Source: CAVTYH01 sp963738835 (GTDB lineage Bacteria; Planctomycetota; Planctomycetia; Pirellulales; JADZDJ01). Taken from it: 64,000 nucleotides of DNA. Below, in pieces: positions 48,946-58,711 of the stretch. The notes under the pieces were generated by a model. The model searched no databases and was not told the DNA's origin. It saw only the letters and a list, made by a program, of their open reading frames with translations. The first letter of the stretch is position 1; the number at the start of each line of letters is the position of its first letter. Where the stretch lies: assembly GCA_963738835.1 (NCBI GenBank), contig CAVTYH010000005.1, forward strand, positions 572,042 through 636,041, in the 5' to 3' direction. The position numbers were made by a program, and so were the translations under genes.

Positions 48946-49875
48946 TCAATTGGTGCGTCGACCGTGTCGCTGGCAAACCGGACAGAAAAACGTTGAGCGT
49001 TGGGCCTGCACAAGTCGCCGGACAGTCCCGCGGTGGCAAGTTGGGCAATCCTGCCCCGCCCGATCATAAACCCGATGGTGATTCTGATACCCGCCCGATT
49101 TACTGAGGGCATTCCGATAGGTGCCGTCGGCCAGCGTTGAACCTTCGTAGCGAATCGCTTCGGAGAGCACATCAATCATGGATGCGTGCAGCCGATGCCA
49201 ATGGTCGGTCCGCAATCGATCGCAGCGTACGGCCGGATGGATTGCAGCCCTATGCAGAATTTCCGAGGCGTACAGATTTCCAATGCCCGCAATGGCACGC
49301 TGATCGAGCAGTGCGACTTTGACGGGCCGCCGGCTCCGGTATAACCGCGATTTCAATTGAGTGGCCGAAGTCACGAGAGCGTCGGGACCCAAGGACGCGC
49401 CGCTGTCACCAAACTTTGCAGTGAACTCGGCCGCCGTCAGCAATCGAACTGAACCCAGACCGCGGCGATCCCAAAACAGCAGCTGGTCTGTGCTGCCGTT
49501 GCACGATGAGCCCAGCTTACTTACGTAGTTTGCTGCAAACTTCATGCGGAACCGCAAATGCTCCATGGTCGGCGGATCGGCAAGCAAAACCAGACCCGTC
49601 ATTCGCGGCTCGATGACAATGGCTTCATCGCCGGGTGGTTGCAGGCGAACGCTGCCATCCCCGATGCCTTTCGACAGCCAAATCACCACTCGTTTGCCAA
49701 ATCGCTGGACTGCCGCGATAGTCTTGCCCTCAGTCAAGCGGCGAAATCGATCGATCCGCGGCTCAATGGCGATTGCCTTGCGGCGGCATGGTGTACGTTC
49801 CACACGCAACACCGTTCGGCCAATAAGTGGAGCGATCCCGCGACACATCGTTTCGACTTCAGGCAATTCAGGCAT
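48946..49875 (-). CDS. mutM: Formamidopyrimidine-DNA glycosylase
   Basis: This bifunctional glycosylase/AP lyase removes 8-oxoguanine and ring-opened purines. The start MPELPEVETMCRGI supplies the catalytic Pro2/Glu3. IAGIGNLYASEILHRAAIHP is the helix-two-turn-helix. The C-terminal zinc finger has CPTC and CPVC pairs. Its 309 residues are some 35 longer than typical, mainly from an insert around SKLGSSCNGSTDQLLF before the central helix. It stands alone; the giant cyclophilin gene is next on the same strand. Confidence 0.95.
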   Translation of the reverse strand: MPELPEVETMCRGIAPLIGRTVLRVERTPCRRKAIAIEPRIDRFRRLTEGKTIAAVQRFGKRVVIWLSKGIGDGSVRLQPPGDEAIVIEPRMTGLVLLADPPTMEHLRFRMKFAANYVSKLGSSCNGSTDQLLFWDRRGLGSVRLLTAAEFTAKFGDSGASLGPDALVTSATQLKSRLYRSRRPVKVALLDQRAIAGIGNLYASEILHRAAIHPAVRCDRLRTDHWHRLHASMIDVLSEAIRYEGSTLADGTYRNALSKSGGYQNHHRVYDRAGQDCPTCHRGTVRRLVQAQRSTFFCPVCQRHGRRTN

Positions 49876-50631
49876 GGCAACAGCGGGACAGTGCTAGCGG
49901 CTGGGTCGCACGCCGGTGTAAAGACGGGCAAAGATTGCCGGCCGGAAAGGTTTTGCCGACGTGATGTCGTTGCCGATTTGGCGAGCTTATCGGTTTCCGA
50001 GGTGTGCATCTTATCCAATGCTCTGGATCATCACAATCTAACCGATGGGTGCCCGACGAGCGAAGCGGCAAAGCCGAAATTCTTGATACACCAACCATGT
50101 GCCGCGATCGATCGACTCCGATCCCACGTAGGACAAAGGTCGGACGAATGGTAAAGCTTGCCGCCTGTAACACCTGACGCAATCGTTCGGGTTGTTCGGC
50201 AGATACGTGAAATTTCGCAGACAACCGTCGGCGACGGCCGATTTGATTAGCACAAGGACGCCTGACAATCGAATCAGGAAAGATCGTTCGCCGGGGAAAA
50301 GAATCGCACTTTGGTTGAAAGTGCGGTTGCCCGATCGGTTGACCAGCGTTCTCCCGCCGCCAGTCAATCCGCATGCATTAGCCCGCCGCGTCACCAAGCG
50401 CACAATATCCGCCCGTAATTCCCGCCAGTTTGCGGCCGCAGCCCTTCCCCAAGGCTGTGGCCGTTTTTGTTTAAGCGGCAGTGCGAACCATCTCATCGAA
50501 CTTTGCATCGTTGTAATGCCGCTGCGGTACGCCCCTTGACCCCAGCATCTGCCGGCCAACAATAGGGTTCTGCATTCAAAGCGATGTCGGCGATTCGCGG
50601 ACAAATCTAGCCAGCGGCGACGAGTTCGAAC
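49876..50631. other. 750-base gap without a gene
   Basis: No convincing coding frame is seen on either strand between mutM and trpB. A long leftward frame crossing trpB is a shadow. The gap holds a terminator-like hairpin at 50433-50471. A short untranslated RNA ending there, or a leader for trpBA, is possible but not shown. Confidence 0.45.
50433..50471 (+). terminator. Terminator-like hairpin upstream of trpB
   Basis: CGGCCGCAGCC and GGCTGTGGCCG pair over 11 bases with one G-T wobble around a 9-base loop. TTTTTGTTT follows. No rightward gene precedes it within 550 bases. It could be an attenuator in a trp leader, but no tryptophan-rich leader peptide is visible, or the end of a small RNA. 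Confidence 0.6.
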
Positions 50632-51837
50632 ATGCCCCAATTGAGCCAGCTTCCCAACGATGCAGGCCGCTTCGGGGCATTCGGCGGTCGCTACGTTCCG
50701 GAAACGCTGACCGCCGCCTTGGACGAACTCGCAGCGGCCTACGAACAGGCTCAGCGAGATAAAGCGTTCCAGGACGAGCTGAACGACCTGCTGCGGAATT
50801 ACGTTGGTCGCCCATCGCCGCTGTATCATGCCAAACGGCTCAGCGAGCATGCCGGGGGTGCGCAAATCTATCTGAAGCGCGAAGACTTGAATCACACCGG
50901 CGCTCATAAAATCAACAACACGCTTGGTCAGGCTTTGCTGACGCTGCGGATGGGAAAGCGGCGAGTGATCGCCGAAACCGGTGCCGGCCAGCACGGCGTT
51001 GCCACGGCCACGGCCTGTGCCCGCTTTGGTTTGGAATGTGTGGTTTACATGGGCGAAGAAGATATCCGCCGCCAGAAGCCGAACGTTTTCAGCATGCGAC
51101 TTTTGGGCGCCGAAGTGCGACCGGTGACCAGCGGATCGCGCACTTTGCGGGACGCCATCAACGAAGCAATGCGCGACTGGATGAGCTCCGTCCGCACGAC
51201 GCACTACATTCTGGGTTCCGTCGTCGGCCCGCATCCGTTTCCGCGAATTGTGCGCGATTTCCAGTCGGTCATCGGTCGAGAAACGCTTGCCCAGTGCCAC
51301 GAGCAACTCGGCCGGTTGCCGAACCTCGCCGTGGCTTGCGTCGGCGGCGGCAGTAACGCGGCCGGAATGTTTTTTCCGTTGATCGAGCACGCCGGGATTG
51401 AATTGCTTGGCGTCGAAGCCGGCGGACGCTCTGCCAAGCCCGGTGATCATGCGGCCCCATTGTCGCATGGCTCGCCCGGCGTGCTGCACGGCAGTTACAG
51501 CTACGTGATGCAAGACGATGACGGTCAAACTTGCGACGTCCACAGCGTTTCCGCCGGGCTCGATTATCCGGGCGTCGGACCGGAACACAGCTACTGGAAG
51601 GATGCCGGCCGGGTGCAATATACCACTTGCCGCGACGATGAAGCCTTGGCTGCGTTCAACTTGCTGGCCCGGACCGAAGGCATTTTGCCGGCCTTGGAAA
51701 GCTCGCACGCTATTGCCAAAGTGGTGGAAGTTGCCGCGAAGCGACCGAACAGCGATGTGGTGGTGGCCTGCTTATCAGGCCGCGGTGATAAAGATGCGGC
51801 GGAAATCGCACGGCTGCGCGGCGAATCGTTTGGTTAA
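50632..51837 (+). CDS. trpB: Tryptophan synthase beta subunit
   Basis: TrpB joins indole and serine to make tryptophan, using PLP. It has 401 residues. GRFGAFGGRYVPETL opens the protein. Lys93 in HTGAHKINN binds PLP, AETGAGQHG carries the catalytic Glu, and CVGGGSNAAGMF is the phosphate-binding loop. The C-terminal CLSGRGDKD is typical of the TrpB1 class that pairs with TrpA. trpA follows 25 bases later. No other trp genes are nearby. Confidence 0.97.
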   Translation: MPQLSQLPNDAGRFGAFGGRYVPETLTAALDELAAAYEQAQRDKAFQDELNDLLRNYVGRPSPLYHAKRLSEHAGGAQIYLKREDLNHTGAHKINNTLGQALLTLRMGKRRVIAETGAGQHGVATATACARFGLECVVYMGEEDIRRQKPNVFSMRLLGAEVRPVTSGSRTLRDAINEAMRDWMSSVRTTHYILGSVVGPHPFPRIVRDFQSVIGRETLAQCHEQLGRLPNLAVACVGGGSNAAGMFFPLIEHAGIELLGVEAGGRSAKPGDHAAPLSHGSPGVLHGSYSYVMQDDDGQTCDVHSVSAGLDYPGVGPEHSYWKDAGRVQYTTCRDDEALAAFNLLARTEGILPALESSHAIAKVVEVAAKRPNSDVVVACLSGRGDKDAAEIARLRGESFG

Positions 51838-51862
51838 AAAGTCATCAAAGTTGTTTTGACCC

Positions 51863-52662
51863 GTGTCCAAAATCGACAAACATTTTGCGCAGCTCAAGCG
51901 TGAAAAACGTAAGGCATTCATGCCTTTCGTCACAGCCGGCGATCCGGATTTGGATTTTACCGCCGCAGTGCTGCAAGAACTTGTGAAACGCGGCGCCAGC
52001 CTTTGTGAACTGGGAATTCCCTACAGCGATCCCATTGCCGATGGCCCAGTGATTCAGGCGTCTTACACGCACGCGCTAGCGCACAAAGTCAAGCTCCAGC
52101 AAATCCTCAAAATGGCTGAGAGTGTTGTGCCAAAACTTGCCGCGCCGGTGGTGACAATGGTCAGCTACGCCATCGTCTATCGCCATGGCGTGGAGCAGTA
52201 CGTGAAAGACTGCCAGCGCCGGGAATCGCCGGAGCGATTGTGCCAGATTTGCTCGTCGAAGAATCGCAGCCGCTGGCGAAAATCTGCCGTGCTGCCGATT
52301 TCAGCTTGATCCAATTGATTACACCCACGACGCCCCGCGATCGGGCCATTCGCATCGCTGAAGCCTCAAGTGGTTTCATTTATTACGTGTCGGTCACCGG
52401 CATCACCGGCGAGAGGCGTGCGCTGTCGCCGGAATTAACCGCCAACGTGGCCTGGCTGCGTGAACGCACGCCGTTGCCGGTGTGTATTGGCTTCGGCATC
52501 AGCACACCAGATCACGTACGGCTACTCGCACCGGTTGCCGACGGATTGATTGTCGGTTCGGCCGTCGTTCGCCGAATTGCCGAAGCAGAATCGAAACCGC
52601 GCGAGCAAGTGCTCAGCAGTGTTGGCGATTACGTCGCCAGCCTCGTTGCACAGCTGGGATAG
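51863..52662 (+). CDS. trpA: Tryptophan synthase alpha subunit (frame break near 52220)
   Basis: TrpA cleaves indole-glycerol phosphate to indole for TrpB. It starts at a GTG 25 bases after trpB. The first frame is right through FMPFVTAGDPDLDFTAAVL, CELGIPYSDPIADGP (catalytic Glu) and YAIVYRHGVEQYVKDCQR. One base is missing near 52220, and the next frame resumes at GIAGAIVPDLLVEES (catalytic Asp). It ends with YYVSVTGITGERR, CIGFGISTPDH and DGLIVGSAVV. Repaired length is about 267, normal. Because the tail is perfectly conserved, the break is probably a sequence error. Confidence 0.93.
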
Positions 52663-52817
52663 TTTCGACTTCAATCACACGTTCGATGCCGCAGACAGAT
52701 TGACGAGCATTTGCAAGTTGTCCCCGGACGCATCGATGGTAGGGTCGCTCAATTTTATTGCATCAAGATTCGCCGGAAGAACAAGCCACGAGAACTTAAA
52801 CGTCGTGGTTTGCGGCA

Positions 52818-54524
52818 TCACCTTGCTTTGCATCGTTGAAACTTGCTTCTCCTTCCCGAAAGGGCCAGCAAGCCCAGTAGAGCGCCCGTGGCAAACAACA
52901 GGAAGGTCTCTGGCTCGGGTACGGCAAAGAACACGTTGGCCTGAATGTTCGTGATGCCGGTGTCCGCCCGAATGATGTCCGACAACTCGACACTATTCAG
53001 CCAAGCCAGTTCCTCCGGCGTTAAGGAAGGGTCATTTTCAAACCACAATCGGTCGCCATCGCGCAGGCGAGTGAACTGATCGATCAAGGACGCTGCGATT
53101 AGCGGTCCCACTTCCATACCCGGCAGATGATCTTCGGACAGTCCGCCGACCCACGGGTCGATATTGTTGACATCGCCATACACCGATTGCAGCACCGCTT
53201 GGAGCGTTAGATCAGAAGTAATTTGGGCGAAGGTCGTCACTGGAGACAAGCCATAAGCCGTGCGAATGGTATTGTAATCGGGCAGGCCGTGGTCGCGGCC
53301 ACGTTGAATGTTCAGGCAGGCCAAATCTTGTCCACTCCCGGGAATTGGCTCGCCAAACAGGAAATTCCGCACGCCATCGACTATATGGGTATCGATCTCC
53401 TGCTGCTGATCGGTGGCTAAACCTTTGAGGATGTAATCGATCTGATTCGGGCTGGACAAGTTTTGATGCTGAAAGAAGCAATCCTGCAAGGAAAGCGGTC
53501 CACCTGAGGCCGGACTCCCGTCGTTCTGAATTCGCAGCAGTTGCTGCGACAGCATACTGTGGCCGAACCGGAAAAAAGCCGTCGAGAATTCCGTGGCAAT
53601 CGACGGGTTTACGTTCGGGTTGTAGACACTGGTGGCACTCGGGGCACTCGCCCCTAACAGCGCCGGAAGAAACTCGCGATAAGTGATGGATTGAATCTCA
53701 CCGCCGACGATTTTCCGAGCCTGCTGATAAATCTGGTCATCGGTCCAAGTAGGATGTTGGGCGGCCAGAAGATCAGCCTGCCGATTATGCTCGCGCATGA
53801 AAAGGGTTTGTACGGCAGTCAGCCCGACTTGCTCGTTCACCCGCACATCGCCGGCGACGTAATACTGGTCGTGATTGGGATCGCCGTTGTCACCATTGGC
53901 TAGCCCCATTGTATTCAGTGGCAGCAAGTTTCCTGCGCTGGTTAGCAGATGTCCGCCGCTACCGGCGCGCAGCGCGGCAGCCCGCATCGGATCGGAACCA
54001 TAGATCATCGAGCCATCGAGAAACGAGGTAATCGCATTGACTTGCTGTCGCGGATTTCCCGGTCCCAGCCCTGTGGCTGAGTCATAAACCGATCGTGGGA
54101 AGGGCATGAATTGTGTGCCGGTCGAATTCGGATCGAAGATCGGATCGCCCTGGGGAATTGGAATATTGAAGAATTCAGTGGTCGAGGTGGTTGTTAGGTC
54201 CAGGTCATGGTCGATGAACTGTCCCCACTGAAACACCCAATCGCTCAGACCAAAACTGTTGGGCATCGGCCCAGTCTGAGCTACCACGGTATTACTTACA
54301 TCGCGCGGATTCGGCCGACCCGAGCCGGATGGCGTGGAGACACCATCGCCATAGACCGCCGGAGCAATGCGGAGCAAATCGGTGCCCGCTGCACCCCACA
54401 ACGGATTGGACATATTATTTCCAGAGCCGTCGATCGTGCGATCTTCGCTAAGAACGCTTTGCTGCCGATGGAACGTCAAAAGAATTAGACAACAGGCGAC
54501 AATCGCGGATGCGCGACCGGTCAT
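52818..54524 (-). CDS. Animal-type haem peroxidase with PEP-CTERM tail
   Basis: This 568-residue protein has a signal peptide at the start (AIVACCLILLTF). The cyclooxygenase/myeloperoxidase superfamily fold shows the distal His in WGQFIDHDLDLT, TLFMREHNRQADLL, and the proximal His in FFRFGHSMLSQQLL, followed by CLNIQRGRDHGLPDYN. The C-terminus VPEPETFLLFATGALLGLLA plus a basic tail is a PEP-CTERM sorting signal recognised by exosortase. It is probably anchored outside the cytoplasm and makes oxidising halide or radical products. No exosortase gene is in the window. Confidence 0.92.
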   Translation of the reverse strand: MTGRASAIVACCLILLTFHRQQSVLSEDRTIDGSGNNMSNPLWGAAGTDLLRIAPAVYGDGVSTPSGSGRPNPRDVSNTVVAQTGPMPNSFGLSDWVFQWGQFIDHDLDLTTTSTTEFFNIPIPQGDPIFDPNSTGTQFMPFPRSVYDSATGLGPGNPRQQVNAITSFLDGSMIYGSDPMRAAALRAGSGGHLLTSAGNLLPLNTMGLANGDNGDPNHDQYYVAGDVRVNEQVGLTAVQTLFMREHNRQADLLAAQHPTWTDDQIYQQARKIVGGEIQSITYREFLPALLGASAPSATSVYNPNVNPSIATEFSTAFFRFGHSMLSQQLLRIQNDGSPASGGPLSLQDCFFQHQNLSSPNQIDYILKGLATDQQQEIDTHIVDGVRNFLFGEPIPGSGQDLACLNIQRGRDHGLPDYNTIRTAYGLSPVTTFAQITSDLTLQAVLQSVYGDVNNIDPWVGGLSEDHLPGMEVGPLIAASLIDQFTRLRDGDRLWFENDPSLTPEELAWLNSVELSDIIRADTGITNIQANVFFAVPEPETFLLFATGALLGLLALSGRRSKFQRCKAR

Positions 54525-54716
54525 GATGAAGCCTCATCTGATGTGGGTATCTCTGAATCCTCGACCATGATTGCTGTTGCTTGCTTAGCCCCCGTATTGT
54601 TTATGCTAATTGCCCAAAACGGTGCCGAAAACACCAAATCGGCAAGTGGCCAAATAATTCGCGATTTTAACGCCCAGCGAAGGCGTCGCTGGCTGCAAAT
54701 CATGGCGATGCGACGA

Positions 54717-56213
54717 TTAGTCATTGGTCCTATCCGCGGAAGTGGTTGAAAACATTGACGGCCGATTGCGGTCAACCGGCTTACCATCTGTCGCTGCCAA
54801 CTGAGCTTTGCGGCCCAAAAAGCCGGAACGCCGCACATACTGTTCAAGGTCCGTGCCGCGCGAAAACCACAGCAAAAGCGGCGTGGCCATGAAGTTGGTC
54901 ACTAAAGCCATGAGCACCAGCATGCAGTACACGCTTTTGGGAATAACGTGTAGTTCATAGCCGACATTAACCACAATCAGTTCCATCAACGCGCGTGTAT
55001 TCATCATCACGCCAATGCACGAGGCTTCGCGGAGCGTGAAGCCGGTCAGCCAGGCGGCAAGTCCACAACCGCCCCACTTGCCAAAGAGCGCCGCCAGAAT
55101 GACCACCCCGCAAATCATCCACATTTGCAGCGAATGCAGCGCGCCGATGTCGGTCCGCAATCCCGTATAAGTGAAAAAGATTGGCAGGAAGAACACGGTC
55201 ATAAAATCGCGCATCCGCCGCAACACGGCCTCGCAAAATTCACGCTCGCCGGACATTACTGCCCCAAAGAAGAAGGCTCCAAAGATGGCGAAGATGCCGA
55301 TCAGGTTCGTGACGATCGAGCACAGCAGAACACACACGATGAGCGCGGCCAGATCGTTGAGCCCAATCTCGCCCTGACTGCGGCGCATGACCCAACGTGC
55401 CCAGCGCGCCAGTATCGGCCGGGCGATAAAAATCATCGCCGCCGCAAACAGCCCGGTTAGTCCGATCATCCGCAGCATCGACCAAAATTCGAATTTGCCG
55501 TTCACTACCGCCGCCACACTGGCGAGCAGAATCCAGCCAATGACATCGTCCACGGCGGCACTGGCGATCGTGACGGCTCCAAGCCGCGTGCGGATAATTC
55601 CCAGTTCCATCATGATTCGCCCCAGCACCGGAATCGCGGTGATCGAAAGTGCGGTGCCCAGAAATAACGCAAATCCGAATTTGGGTATCGACTCGATTGA
55701 TCCATCCGCAATCGGCGTTGAAGCCACGATCGGGTAGATCACTGGGGCCAGGAGCAAGCCTAACGTAAACGGCAACGCTACCCCGGCTGCTGAAATTGCC
55801 GGCGCCGCCTTGCCGTACCGGCGCAAATGCGAGAAATCGAACTCCAGGCCAATCAAAAACAGCAGGAAAATCAGCCCCAGCTGGGCAATCGACGCGAAAA
55901 TCCAGTTCAGCACCGAATCGAACAAACGCGGATCGATGCCAGCCACCGTCGGATGAAAAATTGCTGCAAACACACCGGGGAAAAAATACCCCAGCACCGA
56001 TGGACCAAGCACCAGGCCGGCAGCAATTTCACCGACCACTCCCGGCTGTTTGAGTTTGCGAGCCAGCACGAAAAAGACGCGTGCCACAAAAATCACGAGG
56101 GTCAACTGATACAACACCGGCAGCAGCACTGTCTCTAGCGGGATGCTGCGCAGACTGCGAATTAGCGCATCGGTCTCGTCGGTCGCTAAGAGTATCATTG
56201 GCATCGCGATCAT
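54717..56213 (-). CDS. Cation/proton antiporter, CPA2 (Kef/NapA-like)
   Basis: This 498-residue protein has about 12 membrane helices. Landmarks include KQPGVVGEIAAGLVLGPSVL, LGLIFLLFLIGLEFDF, ALSITAIPVLGRIMMELG and ASAAVDDVIGWILL (ion-binding Asp pair). The C-terminus is short and lacks a TrkA-N domain, unlike KefB/C. A MarR-type regulator starts 28 bases upstream of it on the same strand, so expression is probably MarR-controlled. The ion (Na+ or K+) cannot be told. Confidence 0.9.
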   Translation of the reverse strand: MIAMPMILLATDETDALIRSLRSIPLETVLLPVLYQLTLVIFVARVFFVLARKLKQPGVVGEIAAGLVLGPSVLGYFFPGVFAAIFHPTVAGIDPRLFDSVLNWIFASIAQLGLIFLLFLIGLEFDFSHLRRYGKAAPAISAAGVALPFTLGLLLAPVIYPIVASTPIADGSIESIPKFGFALFLGTALSITAIPVLGRIMMELGIIRTRLGAVTIASAAVDDVIGWILLASVAAVVNGKFEFWSMLRMIGLTGLFAAAMIFIARPILARWARWVMRRSQGEIGLNDLAALIVCVLLCSIVTNLIGIFAIFGAFFFGAVMSGEREFCEAVLRRMRDFMTVFFLPIFFTYTGLRTDIGALHSLQMWMICGVVILAALFGKWGGCGLAAWLTGFTLREASCIGVMMNTRALMELIVVNVGYELHVIPKSVYCMLVLMALVTNFMATPLLLWFSRGTDLEQYVRRSGFLGRKAQLAATDGKPVDRNRPSMFSTTSADRTND

Positions 56214-56240
56214 CTCACACCAAAGTCGATTCAGTTTCGC

Positions 56241-56726
56241 TCACAGCCAGCTACTGTCGGGCTCCTCATGAGGCCGTCTCACAATTCGCAATAGTTCAAT
56301 CAGGCTGGCCAACTGATCTTCCGTTAAGTGGCCCAATTGTTGTTCGTGGCAGTCGCGCACCGGTCGATCGAGTTCGCGCAGCAGTTCTGATCCGGCTTCG
56401 GAAATGCTTACTCTCACGACTCGCCGATTGTCGGCAGGGCGCTGACGAACAACGAGCCCGCGCTGTTCCAGCTTATCGAGTAACCGCGTAATGTCGGGCG
56501 CGCGGGAAATCAAACGCTCGGCAATGGCAAGTGTCGGCAGAGAATCGGGATGTTCGCCACGCAAGAGCCGCAAGGTGTTGTACTGCTGAGCCGTCAGGTC
56601 GTGCCTGGCAAACAGCTCGTCCTCCAAAATCCGCAGCCGATCGTAAGTGCGCCACAGCTGGAGATAAGCTTCTTGGCGCGGCGAATCGAAAGAACGAGAA
56701 CGGCGTTTGGATGAAGGAATAGGCAT
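56241..56726 (-). CDS. MarR-family transcriptional regulator
   Basis: The ATG at 56726 gives 161 residues; the longer upstream frame lies in repeat-like sequence. The winged helix is visible in DLTAQQYNTLRLLRGEHPDS, LPTLAIAERLISRAPDITRL and LDKLEQRGLVVRQRPADNRR. It lies 27 bases upstream of the antiporter gene in the same direction, probably one operon. MarR proteins are usually dimeric repressors released by a phenolic or oxidative signal. No clear operator was found. Confidence 0.92.
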   Translation of the reverse strand: MPIPSSKRRSRSFDSPRQEAYLQLWRTYDRLRILEDELFARHDLTAQQYNTLRLLRGEHPDSLPTLAIAERLISRAPDITRLLDKLEQRGLVVRQRPADNRRVVRVSISEAGSELLRELDRPVRDCHEQQLGHLTEDQLASLIELLRIVRRPHEEPDSSWL

Positions 56727-57045
56727 GGAATTGTCGAAGGGGTCGAAGAGTCGAAAAGCCGGCGTAGACCACGACGCTGGCAAGCTGATCTCAAGCCACC
56801 GAAATCGAAATGCCACGAATGCCACCTTGGGCTTTGGGACGTTTCGATTTTTTGCCTTTTTGACCTGGGCAGTCCAAACTCGTCCAAACAATTGTCGTTA
56901 GGAGTTGCCCTTTCTGCAATCACTAGCTTCTGTGTATATGATGGAGAAGTCAGGCGAATTGCGCCGATGGTATTTGTTAGGGAAGCCCAACGTGGCCCCT
57001 GGCTTGGCGTTGCGACTTCCACCGGTTTCAACCGTGGTAGAGACG

Positions 57046-57576
57046 ATGCATCCCAATCGCCCTCCGGAAGCCCTGTATCGATTTTTTGCCGGTCTGACCG
57101 AATACGCCTTTCAAACCCGATTGGGCGTCGCAGACCCGCTCTTGATCGATTATTTGACCGACCTCTTGGCTCGGTTTGTGCGTTACGACGCATTGCTAAG
57201 CCTCCGGAACCCGACGGGCCGTCGACTGGAAGAAGTTGCCGAGATGCTGCTGGAGGCCGAAGTCCGCGTCGGCGATGCCCGGCGGGCAGCCCATCGACAC
57301 ATCGGCGACTTCGCGCTCTTTTGGACCGGCGTATATCCGGAAGCGCTCCCCCGCTTGCAGCGCGGACCACGCAAAGACTTCTTCCTCGATTACTGCGAGC
57401 AAGGCAAACGGGCTTACTTCATCGCCAGCACCATTCAGACGGAACCGCCCGACGAAGAGCGCGACGTGCTAGAGCGGCTGAGCCACGACTTCGAGCTCTG
57501 CGTCTATGGCCTGGGCGAGGTGCGCCGTGAATGGGAACGCCGCGACCCTGACGGCGACGCCCCGGCAAACCGCTGA
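57046..57576 (+). CDS. Conserved hypothetical protein
   Basis: The ATG at 57046 (MHPNRPPEALYRFFAGLTEY) gives 176 residues. An earlier ATG at 56905 would add 47 less-structured residues. The sequence is helical and acidic, with FFAGLTEYAFQTRLGVADP, LIDYLTDLLARFVRYDAL and HIGDFALFWTGVYPEAL. It looks like a soluble, single-domain protein. I know of similar planctomycete proteins but no function. It is divergent from the marR-antiporter pair. Confidence 0.7.
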   Translation: MHPNRPPEALYRFFAGLTEYAFQTRLGVADPLLIDYLTDLLARFVRYDALLSLRNPTGRRLEEVAEMLLEAEVRVGDARRAAHRHIGDFALFWTGVYPEALPRLQRGPRKDFFLDYCEQGKRAYFIASTIQTEPPDEERDVLERLSHDFELCVYGLGEVRREWERRDPDGDAPANR

Positions 57577-57591
57577 TTCTTGAGTAATCGC

Positions 57592-57840
57592 CGCTTGAAT
57601 TTTGTCGTTCGCTGTCGCAAATTGGTGCATTTCTGCGACGGTGGTTTTCGACAATTCGCCCGGGTTTTTCCGACCAATTGCGACCAGTCGAATTTTGTCC
57701 GGATTTCAAGAAATCGATTTTTTGACGACAAAATCGCGCAATTGTGTCACTGCGGACTGCACTTCCGACCCGAGAATTCTCGAGCGATCACCGCCTGAGG
57801 GGGACGACAAAATCGCGTTCAATTTTGTCGTCCGCGGATG
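57592..57840. repeat. Cluster of GACGACAAAAT motifs
   Basis: AATTTTGTCG- or GACGACAAAAT-type motifs occur five times in about 240 bases: near 57598, 57690, 57724, 57803 and 57821. Two of them form a perfect 12-base hairpin at 57802-57833 (GGACGACAAAAT and its complement, 8-base loop). It is non-coding by eye. Confidence 0.65.
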
Positions 57841-57963
57841 TGTTTGCGCATCACTTTTCAAGCCGATTTCGCAGCGCCGAAAAAACGGCGATCCGCCCGG
57901 CTGCGCCGAGGTCCTTGAGCCGGCACTTGTTGTGCCGATCAGCTGAATTTCCAGTTTTGTCAT
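57706..57963 (-). CDS. Doubtful small ORF over a repeat region
   Basis: An 85-codon frame starts MTKLEIQLIGTTSAGSR at an ATG with a weak AAGAG upstream. Its middle is made from the GACGACAAAAT repeats, and I recognise no family. A promoter-like sequence at 58201-58229 points at it from about 240 bases away. It may be a remnant of a gene rather than a functional one. Confidence 0.2.
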   Translation of the reverse strand: MTKLEIQLIGTTSAGSRTSAQPGGSPFFRRCEIGLKSDAQTHPRTTKLNAILSSPSGGDRSRILGSEVQSAVTQLRDFVVKKSIS

Positions 57964-58200
57964 GCACTCTTCACCGCAGACCAGTTCGACACGACCTCCG
58001 AGCCGGCATGATCGGCTCCAATGAGGCGCTATGCCCAGCGACCACCGCGGCGACAGTGTCCACGTTTGCTGGAACGGCAGCGGCGCAGACTATCCCCGAC
58101 CCACGGCACCTCCAGCGGCTGGGTATTGAATGTGCGAAAGCATAAAAGTCGCAGAAAACTCAACCGTGGGGCTGGAAGTCCGATTTGATGATTAGTGTAC

Positions 58201-58229
58201 ATATTATCACTTTCGTAAGTTGTTGACAA
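58201..58229 (-). promoter_or_regulatory. Strong orphan promoter, leftward
   Basis: On the minus strand TTGTCA (58224-58229), a 17-base spacer and TAATAT (58201-58206) match the sigma70 pattern well. Predicted transcription runs left from about 58194. No solid gene lies downstream before 57577, so it may serve a small RNA or the doubtful ORF at 57706. Confidence 0.5.
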
Positions 58230-58553
58230 GGCGATTTTGGGGCCACTCAGCCCGGAATCCAAAGTCGACGGTCTTGCTGCCGTATGGTGCGCTCAGCGCA
58301 TAAAACTCGTGCTCAACCGTTAGGATATTTTGTGATTTATATTCGTCGAAGCCGTGAGGCTTCCCCAATCGATTCAAAACTGTTAACTGACGAAAATAAG
58401 AGCGAGAGATATATTCTGCAACGTCTACGAGTGCTAAATCATCTTGGAAGACAAGATTGGGAGCTGTTACCCGCAGACTCTACTCCTGCCGTTGCAGTAC
58501 GCATTTAGACATTTCAGCGGCGTTTACAAAACTAGTTTCTCTGACGCACTTGG

Positions 58554-58585
58554 TGCCATGCCCACGGCTTTGCGTGGGCATGGCA
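58554..58585. repeat. Perfect 13-base-arm palindrome
   Basis: TGCCATGCCCACG, a GCTTTG loop and CGTGGGCATGGCA form a perfect stem. It lies 127 bases past the stop of the leftward LEPR gene and resembles a dispersed palindromic repeat. The region 57964-58711 otherwise shows no clear gene. Confidence 0.75.
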
Positions 58586-58711
58586 TCCCACGATTGCTAG
58601 AAACTCAAAACCTGGTGCAGTTCGGTGAACTGGCAGTTGGTTTCCGAAATGGTGTCGATTCCACTGTTGCCGTTGAACGTGGCGCGGCGGCCTTGTTCTC
58701 GGCCGACCACA

